The notes beneath the pieces were generated by a model. It saw nothing but the letters and a program-made list of their open reading frames with translations, was not told the origin of the DNA and made no database searches. Below are positions 1 through 8,380 of a stretch of 64,000 bases of DNA, in pieces (position 1 is the first letter of the stretch; the number at the start of each line of letters is the position of its first letter). The translations under genes were made by a program, and so were the position numbers. This stretch comes from Roseovarius bejariae (lineage in GTDB: Bacteria > Pseudomonadota > Alphaproteobacteria > Rhodobacterales > Rhodobacteraceae), in contig NZ_SZWE01000001.1 of assembly GCF_009669325.1 (NCBI RefSeq), positions 1,116,402 to 1,180,401 on the forward strand, read 5' to 3'.

Positions 1-376
1 GAACGTGATCGGAGTGTTTCTGGAAGATGGTCCGTTCGAGCCGCGCCTCGATCTGGCGGTGCGGGGCTGGGCGCATCAGAGACAGGCGGTGGCAGACCGG
101 GTGCACAAGGCCGACGACACCCGCCTGACGGCGATCCGGCGCATGTTCGAGCGCTTCGGCTATGATTCGAACGAGGCGGATGTCCGGGCACGGACGGTAT
201 ACATGACGCAGATCGGATATATCTCGATGCAGGCAAACGAAGACCTCGCAACCCGGATGACCCGTATCCCCGATTACGTGAAAACCTACACCGGCCAGAC
301 CCCGCCCGAGCGTGAGTTGGAGCGGTTTCACGCCCGGCATGGATACAGCCCGGCAAGCAGCGCGCGCCGGGCCTGA
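1..376 (+). CDS. TetR/AcrR family transcriptional regulator, C-terminal part (truncated by window edge)
   Basis: The reading frame is open from base 2 to a TGA at 374–376, so only about 124 C-terminal residues are visible. The DNA-binding helix-turn-helix lies outside the window. What remains is an all-helical ligand-binding/dimerisation region. Segments such as RLTAIRRMFERFGYD and VYMTQIGYISMQ are typical of the TetR C-terminal domain, where the last helices follow a conserved YMTQIGY-like stretch. The ligand cannot be told. The next gene runs convergently and ends 18 bases away. The family call rests on general resemblance without the HTH. Confidence 0.7.
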   Translation, partial: NVIGVFLEDGPFEPRLDLAVRGWAHQRQAVADRVHKADDTRLTAIRRMFERFGYDSNEADVRARTVYMTQIGYISMQANEDLATRMTRIPDYVKTYTGQTPPERELERFHARHGYSPASSARRA

Positions 377-393
377 CGGGCGTCGAGCACCCG

Positions 394-1962
394 TCAATAC
401 CAAGCGTCGGCCATGGAGCCCTTCTTGCGGCCGACAAAGTCCTTCAGGGCCTCGTCGATACCTTCGTCCATCGCCGGGGCCTCGTAGGCGGTCAGAAGGT
501 CTTTCCACCGCTGATTGGCCAGTTGCGCATAATCGGCGCCGCCTTGTTCGGACCATGTCTCGAACGGTTGGTCATCGGTCATGGCGCTGTCCCAATAGGC
601 GTTCTGGTAGTGGCGCAGGGTGTGATCGGTGCCGAACAGGTGTTCGCCCGGGCCGTTCTGTGCCAGGGCATCGAAGCCCAGTGTATCCTCGTTCACCTCG
701 ATCCCGGCCATGTAGGCATGCAACGCGCCGGCCATGTCGCAATCCATCACGAATTTCTCGTAGGACATCGACAAAAGCCCGTCGAGGAACCCGGCGGAGT
801 GCAGCACGAAATTCGCCCCGCCCTGAACCGCCGACATCATCGACATCATGGATTGCTGCATCGCCTGACCGTCGGGCAGTTTCGAAGTGCTGAAATTGCC
901 CGCGCAACGCAGCGGCAGGTTCAGCCGCCGTGCCAGTTGCCCCATGACCAGCGAACCGAGGGCCGGTTCGGGGGTGCCGAAGGTGGGGCTGCCGGTGCGC
1001 AGCGACATGGACGACAGGAAGCCGGCCAGAACCACCGGCGCGCCGGGGCGGACAAGTTGCGTAAGCGCGCAGGAGGCCATGGATTCGGCCAGACATTGCG
1101 CCACCGATCCGGCCATGGTCAGTGGCGATACCGCCCCACCCAGTAGGAAGGGCAGGTGGATCGACGCCTGACCGGCCTCGGCATAGGTGCGCACGCCTGA
1201 CGTTGTCACCCCGTCCAGAACCAGCGGCGAGGTGGTGTTGAAGTTGCCCATGATAACGCAGTTTTGATCCACGAAATCCGACCCGAAGAGGATGCGGCAC
1301 ATCTCGATACTGTCGGCAGCGCGTTCCGGTGCGGTGATCGAGCCGAGGAACGCCCGGTCGGAATAGCGCATATGGGCATAGACCATATCGAGGTGGCGCT
1401 TGTTTACCGGCACATCGGTTGGCTCGCAGATCGTGCCGCCCGAGTGGTGCAGCCATGGCGAGGATTGCGCCAGTTTCACGAGATTTTCGAAATCGGCGAT
1501 GGTGCCGTAACGGCGGCCATTGTCCATGTCCATCACGAAGGGCGAGCCATAGGAGGGGGCGAACACCGTTGCATCGCCGCCGATCTCGACGTTGTTGGCC
1601 GGGTTGCGGGCACATTGCGTGAATCGCCCCGGCGCGGTTTTCAGAATCTCGCGAAGCATGCCCGGCTCGAACTTGAGGTTCCACGCCTCATCGGACACCG
1701 GCGTGACCTTGGCGCCTGCCTCACAATAAAGCCGAAGCGCCTCTTCGTCTTCGCGCAGTTCGATCCCGATTTCGGCAAGGATGCGGTCGGCTGTGGCCTC
1801 GATCCGCTCCAACGCCTCATCGCCAAGCAGGTCGAAGGTGGGAATCTTGCGGGTGATGAAGGGCACCCGCAGATGCGGGTTTTGACCGCGCGCATTGCTG
1901 CGGGGCGCTTGCGAGCGGCTGCGGCGGCCAGACCGGGGCTTGGGCGGGGTATCCTGAAGCAT
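394..1962 (-). CDS. Trimethylamine methyltransferase family protein (MttB-like, non-pyrrolysine)
   Basis: This is a 522-residue protein of the COG5598/MttB superfamily. Known members move a methyl group from a quaternary or tertiary amine (trimethylamine, glycine betaine or similar) to a corrinoid protein. The C-terminal part holds the family's GTDHTLRHYQNAYWDS block. The frame has no internal amber codon, so this is the non-pyrrolysine branch and trimethylamine itself is an unlikely substrate. Start chosen at 1962 because AGGA lies seven bases upstream and the length then fits the family; the frame stays open further upstream into the divergent regulator. The N-terminal 40 residues are Arg/Ser-rich. 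No corrinoid protein or reductive activator is encoded nearby, so the acceptor must be elsewhere. The divergent LysR gene is the probable regulator. Confidence 0.85.
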   Translation of the reverse strand: MLQDTPPKPRSGRRSRSQAPRSNARGQNPHLRVPFITRKIPTFDLLGDEALERIEATADRILAEIGIELREDEEALRLYCEAGAKVTPVSDEAWNLKFEPGMLREILKTAPGRFTQCARNPANNVEIGGDATVFAPSYGSPFVMDMDNGRRYGTIADFENLVKLAQSSPWLHHSGGTICEPTDVPVNKRHLDMVYAHMRYSDRAFLGSITAPERAADSIEMCRILFGSDFVDQNCVIMGNFNTTSPLVLDGVTTSGVRTYAEAGQASIHLPFLLGGAVSPLTMAGSVAQCLAESMASCALTQLVRPGAPVVLAGFLSSMSLRTGSPTFGTPEPALGSLVMGQLARRLNLPLRCAGNFSTSKLPDGQAMQQSMMSMMSAVQGGANFVLHSAGFLDGLLSMSYEKFVMDCDMAGALHAYMAGIEVNEDTLGFDALAQNGPGEHLFGTDHTLRHYQNAYWDSAMTDDQPFETWSEQGGADYAQLANQRWKDLLTAYEAPAMDEGIDEALKDFVGRKKGSMADAWY

Positions 1963-2132
1963 GGCGTGATCCTTTGAGGTTGCGAAACGGCCCTCCAGCC
2001 TTGCCTCGCCCGAAGGGTCACGGCAGGAGCGGATTTCTGGAGTCAGCGTCCAGTTTTGGTGCGGAGGCGGTTTGTGACAATTGCATAAAATTTCATCCTG
2101 CATTAGATAATATAAGCCAAAGATCATCCAAA

Positions 2133-2166
2133 AGCGTCGCAAGTCCCGCCCATAGCGTCGCAAGTC
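2133..2166. promoter_or_regulatory. 13-bp direct repeat in the mttB-like/lysR divergent promoter region
   Basis: AGCGTCGCAAGTC occurs perfectly at 2133–2145 and 2154–2166, a 21-bp period (two helical turns), 22–55 bases upstream of the LysR start. An AT-rich stretch (2085–2115) lies on the methyltransferase side. The arrangement suits a regulator binding the same face of DNA twice. That the LysR protein binds here is inference. Confidence 0.55.
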
Positions 2167-2187
2167 GTAGCTACACATGAGGCTATC

Positions 2188-3069
2188 TTGTCGAAGCGTC
2201 CCTATGACCTTCCACCGATGAGTGCGCTCGTGGCCTTCGAGGCCGCAGCAAGGCATGTGGGCTTCAAGGCGGCGGCGCGCGAATTGAACGTGACCCCCGC
2301 CGCCATCAGCCATCAGGTCAAGGCGTTGGAGACCGAGCTGGGCGTATCCCTGTTTCACCGCCATCATCGCGGTGTGGACCTGACCGAAACCGGGGCTTAC
2401 CTGCTGGTGGCGCTACAACGGGGTTTCGAGGCCATGGCCGAGGCCGTGGCCCAGCTTCGGCAGCGGTCGAACCGATCCTCGGTGTCGATCCGCGTGACGA
2501 CCGCCGTCAGTTCCCTTTGGCTGACACCGAAACTGGCGCAGTTCTGGAAGGCGCATGGCGATGTTTCCGTGGCCCAGATCGTCAGCGATACGGACCACGG
2601 CGCGGCGGATTGCGACCTGAGCCTGCATTACGGGGATATGTCCGCCGATGGCGGCACGCGTGACATTCTGTTTCACGACCACATCATCGCGCTGGCCAGC
2701 CCGAGATTTGCCGAGACCCATGGCATCAGCCGGGTCGAGGATTTGGCGCAGTTATCGTTGATCCATCACGACGCACCGGGCAGCGGCTGGACCGATTGGG
2801 CGGATTGGCTGCGGGCGCTGGGGTACACCGGGCCATTGCGGAACAGTCACCGGGTCAACAATTACGTGATTGCCCTGCAAGCGGCAGAGGATGACATGGG
2901 GGCGGTATTGGGATGGGCCGGTTTGTCCAGAACCTATCTTGAAACGGGACGCCTGGTGCCGCTGCTGCCCGACAAGGTGGAAACCAAGGAAGACTTTTAC
3001 GTCAAGCTGCACCCACATGCATCGGACCGGGCGCGGCTGGTCTATGACTGGCTGTTGGCAGCCGCCTGA
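2188..3069 (+). CDS. LysR family transcriptional regulator (GcvA-like)
   Basis: This is a 293-residue LysR-type regulator. The winged HTH at residues 11–70 carries the motif FEAAARHVGFKAAARELN and then TPAAISHQVKALE, which is diagnostic of the GcvA-like subgroup. The effector-binding domain follows from about residue 95. The start is a TTG at 2188: GAGG lies five bases upstream and the protein then begins like other GcvA-type proteins. An internal ATG at 2218 would remove ten residues before the HTH. The gene is divergent from the MttB-like methyltransferase and probably controls it, perhaps with the methylated amine or its product as effector. That ligand is a guess. Confidence 0.9.
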   Translation: MSKRPYDLPPMSALVAFEAAARHVGFKAAARELNVTPAAISHQVKALETELGVSLFHRHHRGVDLTETGAYLLVALQRGFEAMAEAVAQLRQRSNRSSVSIRVTTAVSSLWLTPKLAQFWKAHGDVSVAQIVSDTDHGAADCDLSLHYGDMSADGGTRDILFHDHIIALASPRFAETHGISRVEDLAQLSLIHHDAPGSGWTDWADWLRALGYTGPLRNSHRVNNYVIALQAAEDDMGAVLGWAGLSRTYLETGRLVPLLPDKVETKEDFYVKLHPHASDRARLVYDWLLAAA

Positions 3070-3086
3070 CGGGGCCGCTTTGGGGG

Positions 3087-3326
3087 TTACTTTTTCTCAA
3101 GCGCCTCGATCCGGGCCTTGAGCGCCTCGTTTTCCTCGCGGGCCTTCTGGGCCATGGCGCGGACGGCGTCGAATTCTTCGCGGGTGACGAAATCACGGTC
3201 GGCCAGCCAGCGGTCGATCATGCCTTTCATGGCGGTTTCGGCCTCGTCCTTGGCGCCCTGAGCCACGCCCATGGCGTTGGTCATCAACTGCGAGATATCG
3301 TCGAGCACTTTGTTACGGGTTTGCAT
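3087..3326 (-). CDS. ubiK: Ubiquinone biosynthesis accessory factor UbiK (BMFP family)
   Basis: A 79-residue helical protein of the COG2960/YqiC family. In other proteobacteria UbiK assists aerobic ubiquinone synthesis and associates with membranes through an amphipathic N-terminus and a C-terminal coiled coil. The C-terminal third is a clear coiled coil (EENEALKARIEALEKK), and the middle holds the family segment DFVTREEFDAVRAMA. The length matches the family. It is convergent with the LysR gene and divergent from lgt. Assignment is by family pattern; no neighbouring ubi gene supports it. Confidence 0.85.
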   Translation of the reverse strand: MQTRNKVLDDISQLMTNAMGVAQGAKDEAETAMKGMIDRWLADRDFVTREEFDAVRAMAQKAREENEALKARIEALEKK

Positions 3327-3423
3327 GGGTTACACTCCGGTTTCGCTTGGCCCATATATGGGCATATGAGAGGCGGGGGACAAGCATTGACTTCCCCCGC
3401 GAACCAGAGGCACAGAGACGCAC

Positions 3424-4317
3424 ATGCAGGCCGTGATCCCCTTCCCCGATATTTCGCCCGAGATTTTCAGCATCTCTTTGTTTGGCATGGAATTTGCCCT
3501 GCGCTGGTATGCGCTTGCCTATATCGTGGGGATCGTTCTGGGCTGGCGTCTGGTGGTGCTGGCGGTGCGGCGCGGGCATCTGTGGCGCGGCGGCGAGGCG
3601 CCATTGACCGTGCGCGACGTCGAGGACCTGCTGACATGGGTGATCCTTGGGGTGATTCTTGGTGGGCGGCTGGGCTTCGTCCTGTTTTACCAGCCGGGGT
3701 ATTATTTGCAGAACCCTGTCGAGATTCTGAAGGTCTGGCAGGGGGGGATGTCGTTCCACGGCGGGCTTCTGGGCGTCATGGTGGCCTGTTTCGGCTTTGC
3801 CTATGCGCGGGGTGTGCGGGCGCTGTCGCTGGCCGATGTCCTGTGCATGGCGGCCCCTGTGGGGCTGTTGCTGGGCCGGATTGCCAATTTCATCAACGCC
3901 GAGCTTTGGGGGCGCCCGACGGAGGCGCCTTGGGGGGTGATTTTCCCAACGGCGGCGGCGCAGGATTGCCCGGCGGTTGCAGGGCCCTGTGCGCGGCACC
4001 CGTCGCAGCTTTACGAGGCGGGGCTTGAGGGGCTTTTGCTGGGCCTAGTCGTCCTTTGGCTGGTCTGGCGGCACCGGGCGTTGTGGACGCCGGGGCTGGT
4101 CTCGGGGGTGTTTTTCATCGGCTATGGCCTATCGCGGTTTTTCGTTGAGTTCTTCCGGCAGGCGGACGCACAGTTCATCACACCCGAGAACCCCATGGGC
4201 TATGTGCTGCGCTTCGGGAGTGACTGGGGCCTGAGCATGGGGCAGCTTCTCTCACTGCCGATGGTGGCATTGGGGCTGTTGTTGCTGGCGATCGCCGTAT
4301 TGCGGCGCGAGGCATGA
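3424..4317 (+). CDS. lgt: Prolipoprotein diacylglyceryl transferase
   Basis: Lgt (297 residues) transfers diacylglyceryl from phosphatidylglycerol to the lipobox cysteine of prolipoproteins in the inner membrane. The protein is polytopic with about seven hydrophobic segments. It carries the conserved FHGGLLGV segment (about residue 120) and the Lgt signature [16 protein letters not shown] (about residues 155–170). It starts an operon: its TGA overlaps the ATG of the next gene (ATGA). Several lipoproteins in this window (43507, 44296, 54791) would be substrates. Confidence 0.97.
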   Translation: MQAVIPFPDISPEIFSISLFGMEFALRWYALAYIVGIVLGWRLVVLAVRRGHLWRGGEAPLTVRDVEDLLTWVILGVILGGRLGFVLFYQPGYYLQNPVEILKVWQGGMSFHGGLLGVMVACFGFAYARGVRALSLADVLCMAAPVGLLLGRIANFINAELWGRPTEAPWGVIFPTAAAQDCPAVAGPCARHPSQLYEAGLEGLLLGLVVLWLVWRHRALWTPGLVSGVFFIGYGLSRFFVEFFRQADAQFITPENPMGYVLRFGSDWGLSMGQLLSLPMVALGLLLLAIAVLRREA

Positions 4318-5378
4318 GCGCGCTGCGCGAGATCATCGAGGCCCGGATCGGAGCCGAGGGGCCGATGCCCTTGTCGGAATACATGGCGCTGTGCCTGATG
4401 CATCCCGAGCACGGGTATTACGCGACGCGCGACCCCTTGGGGGCCAAGGGGGATTTCACCACGGCCCCGGAAATCAGCCAGATGTTCGGCGAATTGATCG
4501 GCCTGACATTGGCGCAGGCCTGGATGGACCAGGGCGCGCCGGGGCGGTTCACACTGGCCGAGCTTGGGCCGGGGCGCGGGACGTTGATGGCCGATGCCCT
4601 GCGGGCGACGAAGGCCGTGCCGGGGTTTCACGCGGCAATGTCCGTGCATCTGGTCGAGACCTCGCCCGCCTTGCGCGCGGTGCAGGCCGAGGCGCTGACG
4701 GGCATGGACGTGACATGGCATGAGAGCGTCGAGGACGTGCCCGACGCACCGCTTTACCTGATTGCGAACGAGTTTTTCGATGCCCTGCCCGTCCGCCAGG
4801 TGGAACGGGCCGAGGGGGACAAGTGGCGCGAGCGGTGCGTCGGTTTGCAGGACGGCGCGCTGACCCTTGGGCTGAGCGAGGCCAGCCCCCTGCCCGCCTT
4901 GGCGCATCGGCTTGAGGACACGCGACCCGGCGACGTTGTGGAGTTTTCCCCCCCGGCGCTGGCCGTGGCGGCCACGCTGGGCGCGAAGGTCAAGTCGCGG
5001 GGCGGTGTGGCCGTTATCGTGGACTATGGCGACTGGCGGTCGCTGGGCGATACCTTTCAGGCCCTCAGGGATCACGAACCGGCCCCCCCTTTCGCACATC
5101 CCGGCGCGGCGGACCTGACAGCGCACGTGGATTTCGAAGCACTGGCACTGGCCGCGCCTTGTGCGCATTCCCGCCTGACACCGCAGGGGGTGTTTCTGGA
5201 ACGCCTCGGGATCACGCAGCGCGCGCAAGCGCTGGCCAATGGATTGAAGGACGAGGCCCTGCGCCATCATATTGCCGCACATCGGCGCTTGACCCATCCG
5301 CAGGAAATGGGGACGCTCTTCAAAGCCATGGCGCTTTATCCTGAAGGCGCTGCACCACCACCGGGATTCGAGGCATGA
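4314..5378 (+). CDS. Class I SAM-dependent methyltransferase, MidA/NDUFAF7 family
   Basis: A 354-residue protein of COG1565. The mitochondrial relative NDUFAF7/MidA methylates an arginine of a complex I subunit; the bacterial role is less clear. The hallmark [15 protein letters not shown] lies at residues 46–60. The SAM-binding loop ELGPGRGT is at 83–90, and an [11 protein letters not shown] segment is near residue 152. It overlaps lgt by four bases upstream and pgeF by four bases downstream, so all three genes are translationally coupled. Whether it targets complex I here is inference. Confidence 0.93.
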   Translation: MSALREIIEARIGAEGPMPLSEYMALCLMHPEHGYYATRDPLGAKGDFTTAPEISQMFGELIGLTLAQAWMDQGAPGRFTLAELGPGRGTLMADALRATKAVPGFHAAMSVHLVETSPALRAVQAEALTGMDVTWHESVEDVPDAPLYLIANEFFDALPVRQVERAEGDKWRERCVGLQDGALTLGLSEASPLPALAHRLEDTRPGDVVEFSPPALAVAATLGAKVKSRGGVAVIVDYGDWRSLGDTFQALRDHEPAPPFAHPGAADLTAHVDFEALALAAPCAHSRLTPQGVFLERLGITQRAQALANGLKDEALRHHIAAHRRLTHPQEMGTLFKAMALYPEGAAPPPGFEA

Positions 5379-6130
5379 CATTGGAGATCCTGACATCGGA
5401 CAGCCTTGCACCGCTGCGCCACGGGTTCTTTACCCGCAAGGGCGGGGCGTCGTCAGGTGTGTTCCGGGGGCTCAACTGTGGGCAGGGATCGTCGGACCAG
5501 TCGGAGATCGTGACCATCAATCGCGCGAGGGTAGCCGAGGCAATGGAAGTGCCCCCCGAGACCCTGATCAACGTGCATCAGGTGCATTCGGCCAAGGCCG
5601 TTGCCGTGGATGGCCCCATGGCAGAGCGGCCCGAGGCCGATGCCATGGTCACTGCGACACCGGGCGTGGCGCTGGCGATCCTGACGGCGGATTGTCAGCC
5701 GGTGCTGTTTGCCGACCCCGAAAACGGCGTTGTGGGGGCGGCCCATGCCGGATGGCGCGGCGCGTTGGACGGCGTTCTGGATGCCACGATCGACGCGATG
5801 GAGGCCCTAGGCGCAAAGCGCGGATCGATCCGCGCGGTGATCGGCCCCTCGATCAGTCAGCGGGCCTATGAGGTTGGGCCCGAGTTCCTGGACGATTTCA
5901 TGGCCGAAGACCCCGAAAATCATCGGTTTTTCGCCAATGGAGAGGGTGATCGTTACTTGTTCGATCTGCCGGCTTATGGGCTGCACCGCCTGCGGCAGGC
6001 CGGTGTGGGTGAGGCCGAATGGACGCGTCACTGCACCTATTCCGACCCTGATCGGTTTTTCTCGTACCGTCGGGCAACCCATGCCGGTGAAGCCGACTAT
6101 GGCCGCTTGATTTCTGCCATACGTCTTTGA
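5375..6130 (+). CDS. pgeF: Peptidoglycan editing factor PgeF (laccase-domain, YfiH family)
   Basis: A 251-residue cytoplasmic copper/zinc-binding protein. Its E. coli homologue YfiH removes misincorporated L-Ser from UDP-MurNAc peptides. The metal-site residues fall at His71 (in VHQVHSAK), Cys107 (LTADCQP) and His124 (GAAHAGWRGA), the same spacing as in YfiH. It is the last gene of the lgt–methyltransferase–pgeF operon. Its ATG overlaps the stop of the methyltransferase. A weak hairpin with a short T run follows at 6139. Confidence 0.95.
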   Translation: MTLEILTSDSLAPLRHGFFTRKGGASSGVFRGLNCGQGSSDQSEIVTINRARVAEAMEVPPETLINVHQVHSAKAVAVDGPMAERPEADAMVTATPGVALAILTADCQPVLFADPENGVVGAAHAGWRGALDGVLDATIDAMEALGAKRGSIRAVIGPSISQRAYEVGPEFLDDFMAEDPENHRFFANGEGDRYLFDLPAYGLHRLRQAGVGEAEWTRHCTYSDPDRFFSYRRATHAGEADYGRLISAIRL

Positions 6131-6138
6131 ATCTGGCG

Positions 6139-6154
6139 AAAACGGGGCCGTTTT
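6139..6154 (+). terminator. Possible terminator after pgeF
   Basis: AAAACG–GGGC–CGTTTT forms a six-pair stem with a four-base loop and ends in four T. It sits nine bases after the pgeF stop. It is short and may be inefficient. The rest of 6155–6417 has no gene; 6213–6255 is AT-rich and probably holds the promoter of the small ORF that follows. Confidence 0.4.
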
Positions 6155-6417
6155 GGGAACAAGATTGCCAAAGTTTTTGGAAACAATACGAGGAAACCGC
6201 AACCATTGGTTCAAGCGCTCACTTATTTTCTTTTAATTTTATACACTTAGGACAATTTGACGTAGCTGCCCCAATCAGCTTTGCCAATTGAGGCAAAAAC
6301 ATCGAAGTTTCTATCGTCTCGTCAAAACATGGCCGCAAACCGGATCAATACTCGTCCTCAACCAGACATTGATGCCCTGAACGGGCGGACCAAAAGATCA
6401 GAGCAGAGGACAAGATC

Positions 6418-6549
6418 ATGAAAAAGCGTTGGATGAAAAGCGTTATCGAGACCAGCAAACAAGACACCCCGGCCCTGCCGTTTCAGCGCGACATGAAGCG
6501 CAAGCCGCGTTCGGCGGCCCTGTCTCTGGCCAAGGTCAAATCTGCATAA
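6418..6549 (+). CDS. Small basic protein of 43 residues, conserved-looking
   Basis: ATG at 6418 to TAA at 6547. The peptide starts MKKRWMKSVIETSKQDTPAL and is Lys/Arg-rich (two arginines and ten lysines in or near basic clusters), with no membrane segment. AGAGGA lies about nine bases upstream of the start. A strong intrinsic terminator sits 56 bases after the stop and an AT-rich promoter-like stretch lies before it, so it looks like an independent transcription unit. I recall similar short basic proteins in other Rhodobacterales but no function is known to me. Confidence 0.75.
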   Translation: MKKRWMKSVIETSKQDTPALPFQRDMKRKPRSAALSLAKVKSA

Positions 6550-6604
6550 GCGCAGGGGGCAAACGACCCCGGTGATCTTACCGGTTCCCTCTGGATTGAC
6601 AGAC

Positions 6605-6636
6605 CGGGGTTTCCTTGTTGGAGACCCCGTTTTTTA
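6605..6636 (+). terminator. Strong Rho-independent terminator
   Basis: A ten-pair stem (6605–6614 with 6620–6629, one G·U pair), a five-base loop TTGTT and then seven T (6630–6636). It closes the small-ORF unit. From 6637 to 6879 there is no gene; this stretch should contain the promoter of the Hint-domain gene. Confidence 0.88.
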
Positions 6637-6879
6637 TTGCCGACCCCTTCGATTCGAGGGCCGTGACAGCCCGAATTGTGGCAAAATCGTTGGCACCTTG
6701 GAAACAAACCCGGATCATCACGGAAATTTTAATAATCGCATCAGACAATACGCCGACGCATTTGACTGAATAGGTTAAAATGGCACTTACTGTTTACATC
6801 AGACTTTAACTGTATTCGTCAGTCTGTCGTTGTCGGTGGGGGCCGACGCGGGTGTGACGACCTGAAAAGGTGACGCATC

Positions 6880-7674
6880 ATGACCACCCCCTCCTTGGCC
6901 GCCAGCCTCTCGGTGGCCGCACGCTCCTCTACATATCTCCGCCCGGATGCACCGGACGCCGTTCAGGCAGCGCGCCGACGACCCATGGTCATGCGCAAAT
7001 ACCAGATTTCGGCATTGCGTCCGGACGGCGAAATGCGCCAAACCGAACAGATCGGCCCGGCCCTGCCCCTGTTTGAAGCGGCCTTTTCGGCCTTTGCCCG
7101 CAGCACCCTGATCCAGACGACACAAGGCCCTGTCGCGGTCGAGGATTTGCTTCCCGGCGATCAGGTCGAAACCGTCGAATACGGCCCGACAGAGCTTCTT
7201 TGGGTCGGGTCGATGACATTGGTGCCGAAATCCGATGGCCCCACACCCCCCGAAGCCCGCATGACCCGGATCATGCCCGAGGCCTTCGGCATGGGTAAAC
7301 CGATGTCGAACGTGATGTTCGGCCCCGGTGCGCGGGTTCTTGCCCCGGCGACGCACCTGCGCCAGCAGATGGGCAACGAGCCGATCCTGACCCCGGTACG
7401 ACATTTGGTCGATGGCAATGGTGTGATTGAAATCATGCCGCCGCGCCCGGTGACGGTGTATCACCTGTGCCTTGCCCGACATGCGACAATCAACGCCGGG
7501 GGCCTGTCAGTGGAAAGCTATCACCCCGGTGCAGGATTCGAACGCAAGATGGGCGAGAAGATGTTGGGCCTGTTCCTGTCGTTCTTCCCGCATATCAAGG
7601 CCCCGTATGAGTTCGGTGGGCTGTCGCATCTGCGGCTGCCGCTTGTCTCGCCGGGCGGTCTGGAAGTGGCTTAG
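6880..7674 (+). CDS. Hint domain-containing protein
   Basis: A 264-residue protein with a hedgehog/intein (Hint_2) fold. It begins near residue 67 with ARSTLIQTTQGPVAVEDLL and PGDQVETVEYG, and ends with a LARHATINAGGLSVESYHPG block near residue 200. Canonical Hint domains open with a nucleophilic Cys or Ser directly before the T-x-I strand. Here the corresponding position reads FARSTL, so self-cleavage is doubtful. Rhodobacterales encode many such stand-alone proteins of unknown role, often beside secreted repeat proteins. The final TAG overlaps the end of the convergent lrp gene by four bases. Confidence 0.85.
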   Translation: MTTPSLAASLSVAARSSTYLRPDAPDAVQAARRRPMVMRKYQISALRPDGEMRQTEQIGPALPLFEAAFSAFARSTLIQTTQGPVAVEDLLPGDQVETVEYGPTELLWVGSMTLVPKSDGPTPPEARMTRIMPEAFGMGKPMSNVMFGPGARVLAPATHLRQQMGNEPILTPVRHLVDGNGVIEIMPPRPVTVYHLCLARHATINAGGLSVESYHPGAGFERKMGEKMLGLFLSFFPHIKAPYEFGGLSHLRLPLVSPGGLEVA

Positions 7675-8171
7675 GCGCTCTGGGTCAGGCGGTCTTCGAG
7701 GATATTGAAGGGCACGCCCGGTTCATCCTTGGCGCCGCGAATGACCAGCGAGGTTTTGACGCTGGCGACATTTTCGGCGGCAGTCAGTTCCTCGGTGAGG
7801 AAGCGCTGGAAGGTGGACAGGTCGGGCGCCACGCATTTGAGGATGAAATCCACCTCGCCGTTGAGCATGTGGCACTCGCGCACCAACGGCCAACCCTGAC
7901 ACAGGTCTTCGAAGGCGCTGAGGTCGGATTCGGCCTGTTTTTGCAAGCCGACACTGGCGAACACCTGAACCTCGAAGCCCAGTTCACGGGCGTCCACATC
8001 GGCATGGTAGCCCTTGATGAAGCCCTGCTCCTCAAGCGTGCGCACGCGGCGCAGGCAGGGCGGTGCCGAAATGCCGACGCGCTTGGCCAGTTCCACGTTG
8101 GTCATCCGACCGTCGGCCTGTAGCTCGGCCAGAATCTTGCGGTCAATGGGGTCGAGGCGGGTTACGGGCAT
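7671..8171 (-). CDS. Lrp/AsnC family transcriptional regulator
   Basis: A 166-residue regulator with an N-terminal winged HTH (residues 5–60: LDPIDRKILAELQADGRMTN, then AKRVGISAPPCLRRVRTLE) and a C-terminal RAM/effector domain (70–155). The order and length are standard for Lrp. The gene is divergent from trxB with 209 bases between the starts; this pairing suggests joint control, though Lrp proteins act broadly. The spacer holds an 11-base imperfect direct repeat (see 8233). Confidence 0.93.
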   Translation of the reverse strand: MPVTRLDPIDRKILAELQADGRMTNVELAKRVGISAPPCLRRVRTLEEQGFIKGYHADVDARELGFEVQVFASVGLQKQAESDLSAFEDLCQGWPLVRECHMLNGEVDFILKCVAPDLSTFQRFLTEELTAAENVASVKTSLVIRGAKDEPGVPFNILEDRLTQSA

Positions 8172-8232
8172 CTCGGGGTGGTCCTCTGGGTGTTTTCGCG
8201 ATTGTTATAGCATGCCCATATATGCGCGCAAT

Positions 8233-8264
8233 ATTGTTTCACCAAGACGCAACATCGTTTCACG
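8233..8264. promoter_or_regulatory. Imperfect direct repeat in the lrp–trxB spacer
   Basis: ATTGTTTCACC (8233–8243) and ATCGTTTCACG (8254–8264) match at 9 of 11 bases with a 21-bp period. This fits the helically phased sites that Lrp-type proteins use. Autoregulation is inference. Confidence 0.35.
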
Positions 8265-8380
8265 GTCAAAAAGATTCACAGCACAAGTGACCGGCGGTTC
8301 GGTGGGGGTTACATGCCGCGCGCGGCGCGGCTATATCTGCCGCGAAATGTAATGCAAACCGATAACGCTACAGGTGACCC

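Noticed and set aside
394..1962. Pyrrolysine-containing trimethylamine methyltransferase MttB
   Set aside because: The frame has no internal TAG, and no pyl genes are present, so it is a non-Pyl homologue.
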